Shown: in pieces, positions 51,202 through 60,953 of the stretch
Layout of the letters: every line of letters begins with the position of its first letter
Position numbering within the stretch: position 1 is the stretch's first letter
Source of the DNA: Poronia punctata
Lineage: Eukaryota > Ascomycota > Sordariomycetes > Xylariales > Xylariaceae
Reading direction: 5' to 3'
Assembly (NCBI GenBank): GCA_022579005.1
Contig: MU401644.1
Span: 1-64,000, forward strand
DNA: 64,000 nt
Notes under the pieces: model-generated
Told to the model about the DNA's origin: nothing
What the model saw: the letters and a program-made list of their open reading frames with translations, nothing else
Database searches by the model: none
Position numbers and translations under genes: made by a program

Positions 51202-53464
51202 ATGGCGACAATCGGTGAGTTTCAACTCCGAAGGAGGTGTGTTAATACGTAGGAGAAGAATCACTCGCGTGGGACTCGTGCCCTAGACATGGTTGGTAGA
51301 ATGAAGAGACAACCGTGGCGGCGCAGTGGTTGACTGACTATGAGCAACAGCGGCAGGAATAGCGGCGGCCGCCGCCGGCCTCACCTACCTCGATGGCAGA
51401 TATCATATACGGCAGGACTGGCAAATGCTAAGGGCAAAGAAAAAGGCAACCAAATTGCTCCAAGAGGCTCGTAGGTCGACTGCAGGACTTACACGCTCAC
51501 ATCTAACAAACTTACTTACATCTGTAAATATAAACAGTCGAGACACATCGCATTTCACCTTACTACTTCTTCGAGAAATATGCTCGGGCGCAGCCAAATG
51601 AAGAATGTATCTGGTGGCGGTCGGGCTCCTACACCTGGAGCGCCGCATATGCACGTGCCAACCAGTTCGCACACTTTTTCCTCTCGCACGGTGTCGTGCC
51701 TGGCGATCTTGTCGCCTTTTTCATGGGAAATAGTCCCGACTTTGTGCTTGCATGGATGGGCCTCTGGGCCATCGGCGCCGCGCCGGCACTCATCAACCAT
51801 AATCTCACCAGGCAGGCCCTCCTGCATTGCCTCGGCGTGGCCGGGTCGAAGCTTGTGCTTGCGGACGGCCCCCCTGAGCTCCTGGAACGGATAGACATCG
51901 TGCGGGACGAACTAGCAGAAAAGGACGTTCGGATCGTCAAGTTGGCGGATGTGCGGTCGCAAGTCCAAACTTCAACTGCGACGAGACCACCCGACGAGCT
52001 ACGCGCTGGCCTCACGCCAACCTCGCCTTTCGGTCTCTTCTATACGAGCGGCACAACCGGGCTACCCAAGGCCTGCATTGTGCCGGCGGTGGCGGGGTTC
52101 ATGCATGCCGTGAGTCGGGAATGCGGGTTTGCCTACGTGACACCGACGGGCGACAACCTACGCGAGGGACGGCCAGAGCGCTACTACGACTGCATGCCCC
52201 TGTACCACGGTACGGGCGGCATTAGCGGGATGACGCAGCTGGTGACGGGCCAAACGCTCTGCCTCGCGCCCAAGTTCAGCACGTCGCGCTTCTGGGACGA
52301 CGTGCGGGCCTCGCGCGCCACGTGGTTCGTGTATGTGGGCGAGACGCTGCGTTATCTGCTAGCAGCCCCGCCGTCGCCGCTCGACCGCCAACACAGCGTG
52401 CGAGGCATCTACGGCAACGGGCTGCGACCAGACGTCTGGATCCCGTTCCGCGAGCGCTTCGGCATCGAGACGATCCACGAGTTCTTCAACTCGACCGAGG
52501 GGATCCTGCCGCTTGACAACCCGGCGCGCGGGGACTTCCGGGCCCACAGCGTCGGACACCACGGCCTGATCAATCGGTGGCGCTTCCACGACGCCTTCGT
52601 TCCCGTGGCTGTCGACGCCGACTCGGGCGAGATCGTACGTGACGCCAAAACCGGGTTCGCAAGCCGGGTGCCGTACGAGGTCGGCGGCGAGATCTTGGTC
52701 AAGCAGCCGCCTACCCTGGCACCCGCTTTCCCGGGCTACTACAAAAACGAAGAGGCCACGGCCAAGAAGTACGTATACGACGTCTTCAAGAAGGGCGATT
52801 GTTACTATCGCACAGGCGACGCCCTGAGACGGGACGGCGACGGTCGTTGGTTCTTTCTCGACAGATTAGGCGACACGTTCCGTTGGAAGGGTGAGAACGT
52901 GAGTACGGCCGAGGTTTCCGAGGTGTTGGGCAGGTACCCCGGTGTGAGCGAAGCAACCGTCTATGGTGTATCGCTACCTGGCCACGACGGAAAGGCCGGT
53001 ATGGCGGCAGTGTATGTCAACCAGGAATCTCTGACTTTTGATTTTAAAGCGTTGTTGCAGTAAGTTTATATCCTAGCCGTGCACTCAACCCCCTAACCCC
53101 ACAACTACTTTATTCCTCAGACGTTACTTTTCTGTACATATTTACATGTACATGCGTGTGCTCTTCTATCCCCTTAACCATTGCAACGTCTGTCTTCCCG
53201 GACGGGGCCTAATCTCCAGCTAGACATGCCCGCGCACACCTACCTAAATACGCGGTTCCTATTTTCATACGGCAACTTTCGGCCCGCTCCGCAACGCACA
53301 ACAACAAACAAGATAAGATGCCCCTCAAGAAGGCCGGAATCGACCCGGGGAAGATGAACGGGGACCTGTTATATTGGATATCGGACAACGGAAAAGGGGA
53401 CAGTTATGTGCCTTTTACAGAAAAGGAGTTCGCTTCCTTGGTAAGTGGACGAGCCAAGTTATAA
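51202..53464 (+). CDS. Very-long-chain acyl-CoA synthetase, FAT1-like, peroxisomal
   Basis: ATP-dependent activation of long/very-long fatty acids to acyl-CoA. Preferred exons are 51202-51214, 51351-51470, 51538-53059 and 53224-53464 (631 aa); all donors are GTRNGT-like and the frame closes. A 13-nt first exon (MATI) runs into an Ala-rich hydrophobic segment and YLDGRYHIRQD. Family features include the AMP/ATP-binding YTSGTTGLPKA (about 213-223), FFNSTEG, YYRTGD and the VLACS/FATP motif GDTFRWKGENVSTAEV (about 489-504). The last exon gives HLPKYAVPIFIR, then YVPFTEKEF and ends in AKL, a type-1 peroxisomal signal. The G|GTAAGT at 53440-53446 looks like a donor but reading through it yields the family-like end. 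An alternative first exon at 51289-51295 (ATG GTT G) would also keep frame. Confidence 0.88.
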
Positions 53465-53888
53465 CAATCCTCGGTCGGACGACGAACCTAGATGATAAAT
53501 AGGTTGTCTTGGAGGTCAATAATCAGAAGCCCATAGCTTATAGAGGTAATATAAAAGCCTCCCAGAGGATAATATTGGATTGTTCATGCATCCACCACTG
53601 TGCCCGGAATATGTGCTCTACTAGAGCATTCCAACTACCTATTGAATTCAAGCGTAGATATCCATGGCGAGGAATCCGACAGTTCCGAGTTACAGCCCCT
53701 CCTTTACTATTCAATACATGCATCATTATAACTAGGCTACGAATAAGACAGAACAGTAGGTATGTTGGACTTGATGACCTCATCCACGTCTCGCCAGGCT
53801 AGTATCCGAAAACACAACCACGGCTATCCAAATTTCCTATCGAGGGGCTGATCGTCTCGGCCAAGGTTCGTCCATATAACCAAATGGT
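53465..53888. other. Convergent intergenic region
   Basis: About 420 bases between the stop codons of the acyl-CoA synthetase and the minus-strand zinc-finger-like gene. It holds only 3' UTRs. Confidence 0.5.
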
Positions 53889-54883
53889 CTACGATCTGTT
53901 AGCGTAACTAATAAAAGGCTGTGAGCTTCCATCATACTTTGATTTTGCCATCCTCGCCCGTGGGCCAACGCCCGGCTTGGTGAGCCTCCGCTTACTAGAG
54001 GAGAGAGGTCGGATGACATCAACATCAACGGTGCTGAGCGGCTTCTAGACAGAAATAGTTAGTCTCATCATGTGACGCTGTGATGTATGTTTCTGTGCCA
54101 CGGGCGGCCTGAGTCTTACTTCGATTTCGCTTTCGCTTTCTTCGGCTTCAAGCACATCCCATGGGTCTTTATTGGCGACCATCTCGGCATAATCTGGCCT
54201 CGGCACGTTCCTTAACGGCCGACGGGACTGTATCATCTGATGGCCGGACTGGTGGTTGCGAGTTGGGTCTCGCTGTTCCGGGAATAGAGAGGACTCGGAG
54301 GAGCCATCGGTCCATGACGCTTTTGTAGGGACAACTGGGAATAATTCAGTCACAGCCTTCTGACTAGGTACGGGATGCGGCCAAGTTGAGTTGCACGGCA
54401 CACAGAACTTACATGTGTGGGGTACAGCACCGAGATGTTCTCTGACCCAGTATTTGCTTGCCATCTCTTCTCCATCCACTGTGAGGAAAGCCAAAGGTCA
54501 GACCAGGGCCGAAAGAAGACAAAAGGGGGGTTAACAAGTCCAAAGATCATGCCTTGCCAAGAAAACCTTTCAAAGATGGTGTCGTTTGTCAATTCGTCTT
54601 GAAGCCCGGTTCCGCAATGGTTGTGGAAGTGCTTCAAGGCTCTATTGTAGAGGAGAGGGGGTTCGGTGAAAATACCGGGCTTGCAGAGGTCGCATCGAAT
54701 GACAAAATAACCCCTTCGTTCAGCGTGGCGGAAAATGCATTCTGTCGTTGGTATACGAGTCAATAAATGTTGCTGAGATGAGATGCAGACGGGGCGGCCG
54801 AAGGCGGCCGCTTTCGTGGCTCTCTGAATGGCATGAAAAAAAGAGTCTGGAGACGCAAAAAAGTCGCTATGTAACCATACCAC
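53889..54883 (-). CDS. Hypothetical protein with CxxC...HxxH zinc-finger-like region
   Basis: Exons by splice signals are ~54883-54553, 54478-54120 and 54044-53889 (up to 281 aa). The first junction needs a GC-AG intron (AAG|GCATGA to ACAG, 74 nt, phase 1), which restores a frame reading FSWQVDGEEMASKYWV. The last intron (75 nt) has GTAAGA, CTAAC and CTAG. A second GTAAGT at 54412 with CAG at about 54333 would remove an in-frame segment CKFCVPC; both forms are possible. CDLC near residues 64-67 followed by HFHNH suggests a zinc site. Middle: NVPRPDYAEMVANKDPWDVL. C terminus is basic and Ser-rich, ending YANRS. The start is uncertain; this may be the 3' part of a longer gene with the frame at 55002-55601. 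No function is assigned. Confidence 0.5.
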
Positions 54884-54914
54884 CTGTAATCAAATTTGGG
54901 AAGGCAACTCGCCG

Positions 54915-54944
<30 letters not shown>
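54915..54944. repeat. 6-bp tandem repeat (CTCGGT)5
   Basis: Five perfect hexamer units between the two minus-strand hypothetical reading frames. Confidence 0.85.
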
Positions 54945-54945
<1 letters not shown>

Positions 54946-55001
54946 CCCGCATCTTTGGGCATCTCCTTCTATATATACAAGTTAGCATCGGGCCATCATG
55001 G

Positions 55002-55601
55002 TCAATTTTGATTTCGGGCATGGTGTACTTTCTCATCGACCGCCTTCTGCCGCTTCTGTGGGCCGGCACCGTAGTGGCCCGGGTCTTCAGTCACTGGTCT
55101 CTTGGTATTACTACAGGTAGCCACATGTTTCTCAGCTGTCTGGCGTGATATTTGATCGCACATGCTCCGGCCCACAGCTGCTGCTGCTGGTTTAGGTTTA
55201 GGTGTAGGTGCTGACGGCGGCGGCATTGGCGCCGACTCATCGACTCGGCTATCCACAATGGCGGCCCCGTCAGCCGCGCCGGACGGTGATATGTGTGCCG
55301 ATAGAGAAGCTTCAATAATGGACGAGGCGGTCGGCAGGAGTGCAAAGTAGCGGGGGGTCACACCGTACAGGCAATCGATAGCATCGTCGATGGCAGTAGC
55401 ATCCGAGCCAAGCCGGCGTAACTGGTGCCACAAATCACGAGCAGCATCGCGCTTGTGTTGCTCGAAGTTGTGGCGCTCGAGATCGATCTCTCGCAGAAGT
55501 GCAACCAGGCCCGGGATGAATTCCCGTTCTAGGCCTTGGTCGCACTCGTGCGCGAGCTGTTCGAGCTTCTCCTTCATGTACCTAAGGGCGAACTGCAGCA
55601 T
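55002..55601 (-). CDS. Hypothetical coiled, basic-tailed protein, 5' end uncertain
   Basis: A 199-codon frame with coding character. An N-terminal helical region rich in Glu/Arg/Leu (EFIPGLVALLREIDLERHNF, then ARDLWHQLRRLG) is followed by a Pro/Ala-rich linker and a basic end (GPQKRQKAVDEK). I recognise a layout shared by fungal proteins of unknown role in which such an N-terminal part precedes a Cys/His region like that of 53889-54883. A donor GTACAC after KAVDEK and an acceptor TCTCAG near 54773 would join the two in phase 0. The frame opens only 16 bases from a poly-G run and 92 from the N gap, so more 5' exons may be missing. Confidence 0.5.
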   Translation of the reverse strand: MLQFALRYMKEKLEQLAHECDQGLEREFIPGLVALLREIDLERHNFEQHKRDAARDLWHQLRRLGSDATAIDDAIDCLYGVTPRYFALLPTASSIIEASLSAHISPSGAADGAAIVDSRVDESAPMPPPSAPTPKPKPAAAAVGRSMCDQISRQTAEKHVATCSNTKRPVTEDPGHYGAGPQKRQKAVDEKVHHARNQN

Positions 55602-55617
55602 CGAGCTTGGTGTCCGA

Positions 55618-55639
55618 GGGGGGGGGGGGGGGGGGGGGG
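55618..55639. repeat. G22 homopolymer
   Basis: Twenty-two consecutive G on the plus strand, 54 bases before the assembly gap. Confidence 0.85.
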
Positions 55640-55693
55640 TAAAAAAGGGCGAAAATAAAAAAGGAAAAGATGAAACTTTTTATAACAGGCCAG

Positions 55694-55703
55694 NNNNNNN
55701 NNN
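55694..55703. other. Assembly gap (10 N)
   Basis: Ten unresolved bases. The fixed length suggests a placeholder, so real distance and sequence are unknown. Flanked by a G22 tract on the left and a C46 tract on the right. Confidence 0.95.
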
Positions 55704-55711
55704 CCGCCCCG

Positions 55712-55757
<46 letters not shown>
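55712..55757. repeat. C46 homopolymer
   Basis: Forty-six consecutive C on the plus strand immediately after the gap, opposite in sense to the G22 tract on the other side. The length is likely unreliable. Confidence 0.85.
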
Positions 55758-55759
<2 letters not shown>

Positions 55760-56570
55760 GACAGGCCGTCTCTTCAGAAGGGAAAGATGTACCGTTTGAT
55801 TCCAGTGCAGTCTAGGGGTGCGTATAAAGTCGCGGCCAGCATAGCTACCCTTGGCTGACTCCAATCCTCTAGAAGTCTCTCGTCTGAAATACCGGGGCGA
55901 TGTATGCCGGTATGGAATCGGCTCAACGCAACGTCCTGTGTATGTGGATAACCAGGAATAACCCAGCCAGTCGCCCGCAGTCTTTGTTTGTGTGACAGTC
56001 CGGCAAACTTGTTAAAAAATCCTCGTGTGGAATGGCTAGGAAATGTCAGAGGCTGTAACCAACGGCGGCCAACTTATGTTGGGTAAACCTGCAGAACGCC
56101 GGTCGCCTGGCCTATAAGGTCTCCATGTCTGGTAAAACTCATGCGACTAACATCCTGTACTACCAACGACCGGGTATGTTGTACCTGGCACAGACAGTAC
56201 TAGGTTAGGCATCTCCATCATGCACACTGCTCAATTAGGTGATCCCTATAATATACACGTTATAGGCGATATATCACATTATAATGTGGTATCAGCCACA
56301 TACATAATCTTTTGCGAGGCTGGGCTCGCCCTATAAATTATAATAACCCATCACAACAGAGGCCTACTACTAAATATGGCAAAGGATCACAAATTTCCCC
56401 AAGCTCGCCAATGACGAGAGTTGAAACAAGTCATATAGACAGAACTCACACCTGAGCGCTACCTAAATAAAGAGGCGCGAATATCTAATCTAATAACAGC
56501 CCGGGGTATCCAAGAAAACAAACAGACGAGCAGACACGGCACAAACACACACCCCTAGATAAAGTAATCA
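55758..56570. other. Intergenic region
   Basis: About 800 bases with no supportable gene, between the gap and the stop codon of the permease. It includes the permease 3' UTR. Confidence 0.5.
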
Positions 56571-58356
56571 TCACTGATTCTTCACCTTGCGATACCGGAC
56601 CGCCTCCACCCCCTGGTCATCGATAATACGTGTGGCCACAATCTTGTAGCCGCCGATGGCGGGCCAGATCTTGGTCCAGCAGAGCCAGTAGACGAAGCCG
56701 AGAAGCAAAACACCGACTCCGACCACAGGGAAAATGTAGTACGGGTAACCATCCGCGTTCCAGCTCCCGTTGGGCGGGATGAAAGGCGTAACTGCGAGAA
56801 AGATGTTGGCCAGCAGGTAGATGACGGTAATAGGGAAGTACGTGTGCCAGGGCGATGACCAGTTCTCCGACTTGTTGAACTGCAGGTAGAGTAGGCCTGC
56901 GCAGACGAAGCCATTGATCCAGGATCCAGGGTAGGTATACAGGTTGACGATGAAGTTGTATGCAGGCCCCGCAGGTGGAGCAAGGAGGACTATGATGGTG
57001 ACGATCCAGTGAAGCAGCAACTATTCGTCATTTTGGTCAGCATTCGTTCGAGGGCCACATAGGCTACAAGAGACGAGCCATGCGAGGGGGGGGGGGGGTT
57101 AGGGACGTGTCCGGGCACTTACAGCGGGGGCCGGTGCGCCGCAAGGCTTGATAGATGCCCAGAACCGGCTAAAAGGCAACAGTGCCTCTTTCCCAAACTC
57201 CTGGTTCAGTCGTGCGTGGGCAAAACTCACAGCCAACACGTTGCCCAGGTTACTAAGCGCGACGAAGACCGGGAGACTCTTGGCTCCGGCGCTCTCGCCG
57301 AAGACGTTCTTGAAGAACAAAGCCGCTACGAGCACCTCCGAGGTCGCTAAATCCTTCTTGGGGATGGCGGCAAAGTACGCGACGTTGGCGAGAACGTATA
57401 GAATCGTGACACCACCGATGGCTAGCGGCGCGGCGATTGCCAGTGTCTTACGGGGATGTTTGAGTTCGCTAATGACGTAGTTGGCGTTCTCCCAGCCCTT
57501 GTAACTGTATATGATGTTGAGCAACGCGTTGGCGTATCCGTAGGCGCCGGTGCCGCCGTAGTCCTCCGTCACTTCGAGTTCAAACGCATTGCGGAAGTTG
57601 TGCGGCGCAGGGACACGTAAGTGCCCGGCCAGTGCGGCAAAGCCCGAAAAGACTATGAAGATGAGGATGGCAACTTTAAATACGCCTAGGACATTGACAA
57701 GCCGGATGCCCCACTTGGGGAGGAAGGCGTGCAGGCCGACGGCGAAGGTCGTCGCGGCCACTCCGATGCCACGGGCGGTCCAGCCATCGCCCTCGGTGCT
57801 ACCGGATGCAGCCAACACATATCGACCAAAGGCCAGCGCATTACCAGACGAGAAACCTAGCAAGATCATCTGGGACGCCAGAACGCAGGTGGCGAGGTAG
57901 CGAGGATGACGGTAGATGCGTTCCAGGTAGTTCTTCTCACCACCAGACCGAGGTATGGCGAGACCAAACTCGAGCCATACGCTCAGGCCACAGAAGGTGA
58001 GCACGCCACCGATGACCCAGAGGAACAGAGATACACCGACAGAGCCGGTGGCGGCGAAGATGCTAGAGGGCGTCGAGAAGACTGACTGTCGGGTTAGCTA
58101 TGGACGGGCACACGGGGTGGTGTTGTAGGGTTGACGCACTTCCTGTCCCGATCATCTTATTCAAGATGAGAAAGGTGGCGCCGGTGATGCCGATCTTCTG
58201 AGACTGGTCGTAGTCATACTTCTGAACGTTGCTGCCCACTTCGGCATCTGTGTTCTCTGCAGAAGAGACATCCTGTGAGATATCCCGCCCCGGATCCTTT
58301 AAATCGGTTCCACCCCGCATATTGTTCTCGTCAATGGTCCCGTACGACGACGACAT
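56571..58356 (-). CDS. High-affinity methionine permease, MUP1-like
   Basis: APC-superfamily amino-acid permease of the plasma membrane (LAT/MUP group), importing methionine and possibly cysteine. Exons are 58356-58140, 58081-57123 and 57020-56571 (541 aa). Introns are 58 nt (GTGCGT to TCAG, with CTAAC) and 102 nt (GTAAGT to ATAG), with consistent phases. A hydrophilic, acidic N-terminal tail (~60 residues) precedes helix 1 with the substrate-binding GTGIFSTPSSI, created only by splicing. Further marks are GGVLTFCGLSVWLEFGLAIPRSGGEKNYLE, YSYKGWENANYVISELKHPRKTL (given here as features, not contiguous quotation), then LLHWIVTIIVLL and about twelve membrane segments in all. The N-terminal Lys/acidic tail is where MUP1-type carriers are regulated by ubiquitin. 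It is divergent from the chromodomain gene. Intron 2 contains a G13 run. Confidence 0.9.
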
Positions 58357-59573
58357 GATCCGGTAGAAGCGGAACAGACGGAGATAAGTAAACCTGGGAT
58401 AAAGGTCGAGGCGAGAAGAGAAGATCCCCGCGCGTTTAGACCACCCTCCATTGGCCCTATTATATATGTCTGCACAATGTGTTGAAAATCTCATCCGGGC
58501 AGCCAATGGCGCCATCGGGATACTTTTACGTTGCAGATGGAACCCAGGACGAGTCTTGGCAAGCACGCAATCCGTACCCTGTCGACATGCCAAGAATGCC
58601 CCATTGAAATAGGTCTAAACAGGTCCAAATGGGCCCAAACAATCCTTTACTTTCCCATTTGAGCCGCAACCCTCGTGCGTCTCGTCCAGGTGAGATATTC
58701 TAGAACAAATCACATCAACGTCTTGTTGCTCAGGGAAACTTGGCATGCAGACGGGCTGTTAAAACGGCCACGGCACGGCCGACATGACGTGCTACTACTA
58801 GGTAGGTTAGTCTAGGGCCCATTCGGAACTAAATTTACAACGTAGAGAGACCAAGGCGAAATCTTCCATCTACTCGTACACGTAGGTATTGTCTGATGTA
58901 CAACTTGTACGGACCAACGGACGTAGTCACCTAGTGCTCAGAAAAGAGACATTGAAGTACGTGGTATGCATGGCCTTGAGGGTTCCCTTATTGTTTACAG
59001 CAAATTAACCGTTTGCACCTGCTTTCTTATTTACTAACTTGGATTGCTAGCATTAGACTTAGAACTCTGAAAATCCTGTACGATATTATCTTCTCTCTTT
59101 TACCTACTTCTTAATTTGTTCTAGTAGGTAATGCAAAGGTGGGGCTTGCACATTTATTCTGAGCACCACGGGAGGTACTTTAAAACTTTAAAACTTTCAG
59201 TCTCTTATCCTACACGCGCACACACATACGAGTACCTATACTCGTACACATTCTAGTATGTACCACGCGCACCCAAAGCAGTGATAGCATACAACTTCAA
59301 ATAACCCATCCTAGGTATATGTATCCTATGGTCGGTGTAAAAAGATACCTACATGCTACCTAGTCTCCCTTTTTAACCAAAATATATTTTATTATCCTTC
59401 TGAAACCCACACGGCTTTCGTGAATAGGCGCAGCAAAACCAGCTGTCGGTTCTTGATCTGGGGGGTTGAGGTCATCTTGGTTCCTTGCTTAAACGCTATG
59501 AATTGATTGGCCCCTCTCGCCTCTCCTCAGTTTGTCTTTGTTTGGGCTGGGCACCGATCCAATAGCGTCAAGC
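58357..59573. promoter_or_regulatory. Divergent intergenic region
   Basis: About 1.2 kb between the starts of the permease (minus) and the chromodomain gene (plus); no coding region seen. It contains ACGAGTACCTATACTCGT-type partly palindromic words near 59229. Confidence 0.5.
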
Positions 59574-60953
59574 ATGCTGAAATTCCTGCAATCTCGCAGG
59601 ACGCATCCCAACAGCAGGACAACCAACAGGGCATCGCGTAGTAGTCCCGCTTCTCCTTCCAGCGGTATTAAACGCAAGGGCAAACCTGATCCTTACGACG
59701 ACCTGGATTGTGAGTTTATAGACCATGGCTCTTGTTGCAATCAGTACATTTCTTGCAAATGACACTCCCTGCCCTTTGCACCTGCTGACGGCTTTGATGT
59801 TTAGATGAGCAACACGACAATGTTAATGATGATGGTGATGATGAAGATGCCAATAATGAGAACGAAGTGATACCCGCCCAAAATACACCTGCCACGCAGC
59901 GTACCGCACAACCACATATATCGTCCAACTCGCCGCGTCTGAGTAGGAGCGCCCGCGTTTCTCTACCTAGCAATAAACGTGAGTCTTTCTAACCTTTTCG
60001 CCTATCGTAGATTACAACAGCAGCGACAGATTTTGGAGCAGTCTGTTAGTGTGGATAGTGTCAATGGACTAATACAGGAGGGCAGGGTTGCGCAGCCGGC
60101 AGTCATCGCCAAATCCTCTGCCCGATGGAACGCGAGGCGCAACATCATCCCGTGCTGGTGTAGAAGGTAGCTCGGATGGTTCAAATGCTCTTGCCACCAT
60201 AGGCGCGCAACCAGTTTCGCTCGTACCAGAAGCCCCCATGGGGGATTTAGGTTGGTTCCGAACCTATGTTTTGGCCGATCCCCCAATGCCCTGATTTTAT
60301 TGCGCTGTCATTCCTAACCATGTTTCGCATCAGAACTTGGCAGTGCCGACGTTGCAGGTGCGGAAATCCTCCCAGGCCCCATACCTCAAGCGGAGCGAAC
60401 CACCCAACATACTACCCGGACCAACAGTAAATCACATCAACCCAAGACATCGCCTGGCCCTTTGGTATTGTCTGGGCAAGAAGACAACGACGACCGGGAA
60501 GTACACGAAATAGCAGAGCTCCTCGAATATCGGATGTCTGGCGGGCGAAGCGGTGCTGTTGAATTGTTGGTCCAGTGGAAGGGTGAGGCCCGAGAAGATG
60601 CTACTTGGGAAGCAGAAGCAGAGATTCAACAAGGAGCAGAAGAGATGCTATACGAATTTTGGAGGGCTCAAGGCGGTCGCATCAGCGCGCTCTTTCACAA
60701 GCCGAGAAACCCGCCGCCCGAGTTGTACTACGTGTTCAAGGTTCTACGACATGAAAGAAGCCGCCGTGGGGGGTTCCAGTTCGAGGTCCAGTGGGTTGGA
60801 CATCCTCGTACGCAAGGTGAGACGACGATGGAAACCGAGGCTAAGCTGAAGAGCATTGCGCCCCAGTTGCTTGAAGAATATTGGAAGAGCGTCGGTGGAC
60901 GTAAAAGCCACCTTACGAAGCGTGGAGGTGCTAAGAAGACCCGGGCCACTTAG
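59574..60953 (+). CDS. Tandem chromodomain protein
   Basis: Chromatin-type protein of 364 aa. Exons are 59574-59709, 59805-59978, 60086-60250 and 60334-60953; every junction is phase 1 and the frame closes exactly. Introns have GTGAGT, GTGAGT and GTTGGT donors and CTGAC, CTAAT and CTAAC branch sites. N terminus is basic (MLKFLQSRRTHPNSR), then an Asp/Asn/Glu-rich stretch and a Ser/Arg/Pro linker. Chromodomain 1 at about 215-270 (EIAELLEYR, VELLVQWKGEAREDATWE, EEMLYEFW) and chromodomain 2 at about 289-345 (YYVFKVLRHER, FEVQWVGH, LLEEYW). Of the HP1 aromatic cage, domain 1 keeps only the Trp of QWKG (His and Glu at the other two sites); domain 2 keeps Tyr and Trp. The conserved TWE of domain 2 is TME. 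Reader function is therefore uncertain. It ends in a basic tail. Confidence 0.82.

Noticed and set aside
53121..53223. Use of CTCAG at 53120 as acceptor in the acyl-CoA synthetase
   Set aside because: It gives a non-family tail and an early stop; the acceptor at 53223 restores HLPKYAVPIFIR.
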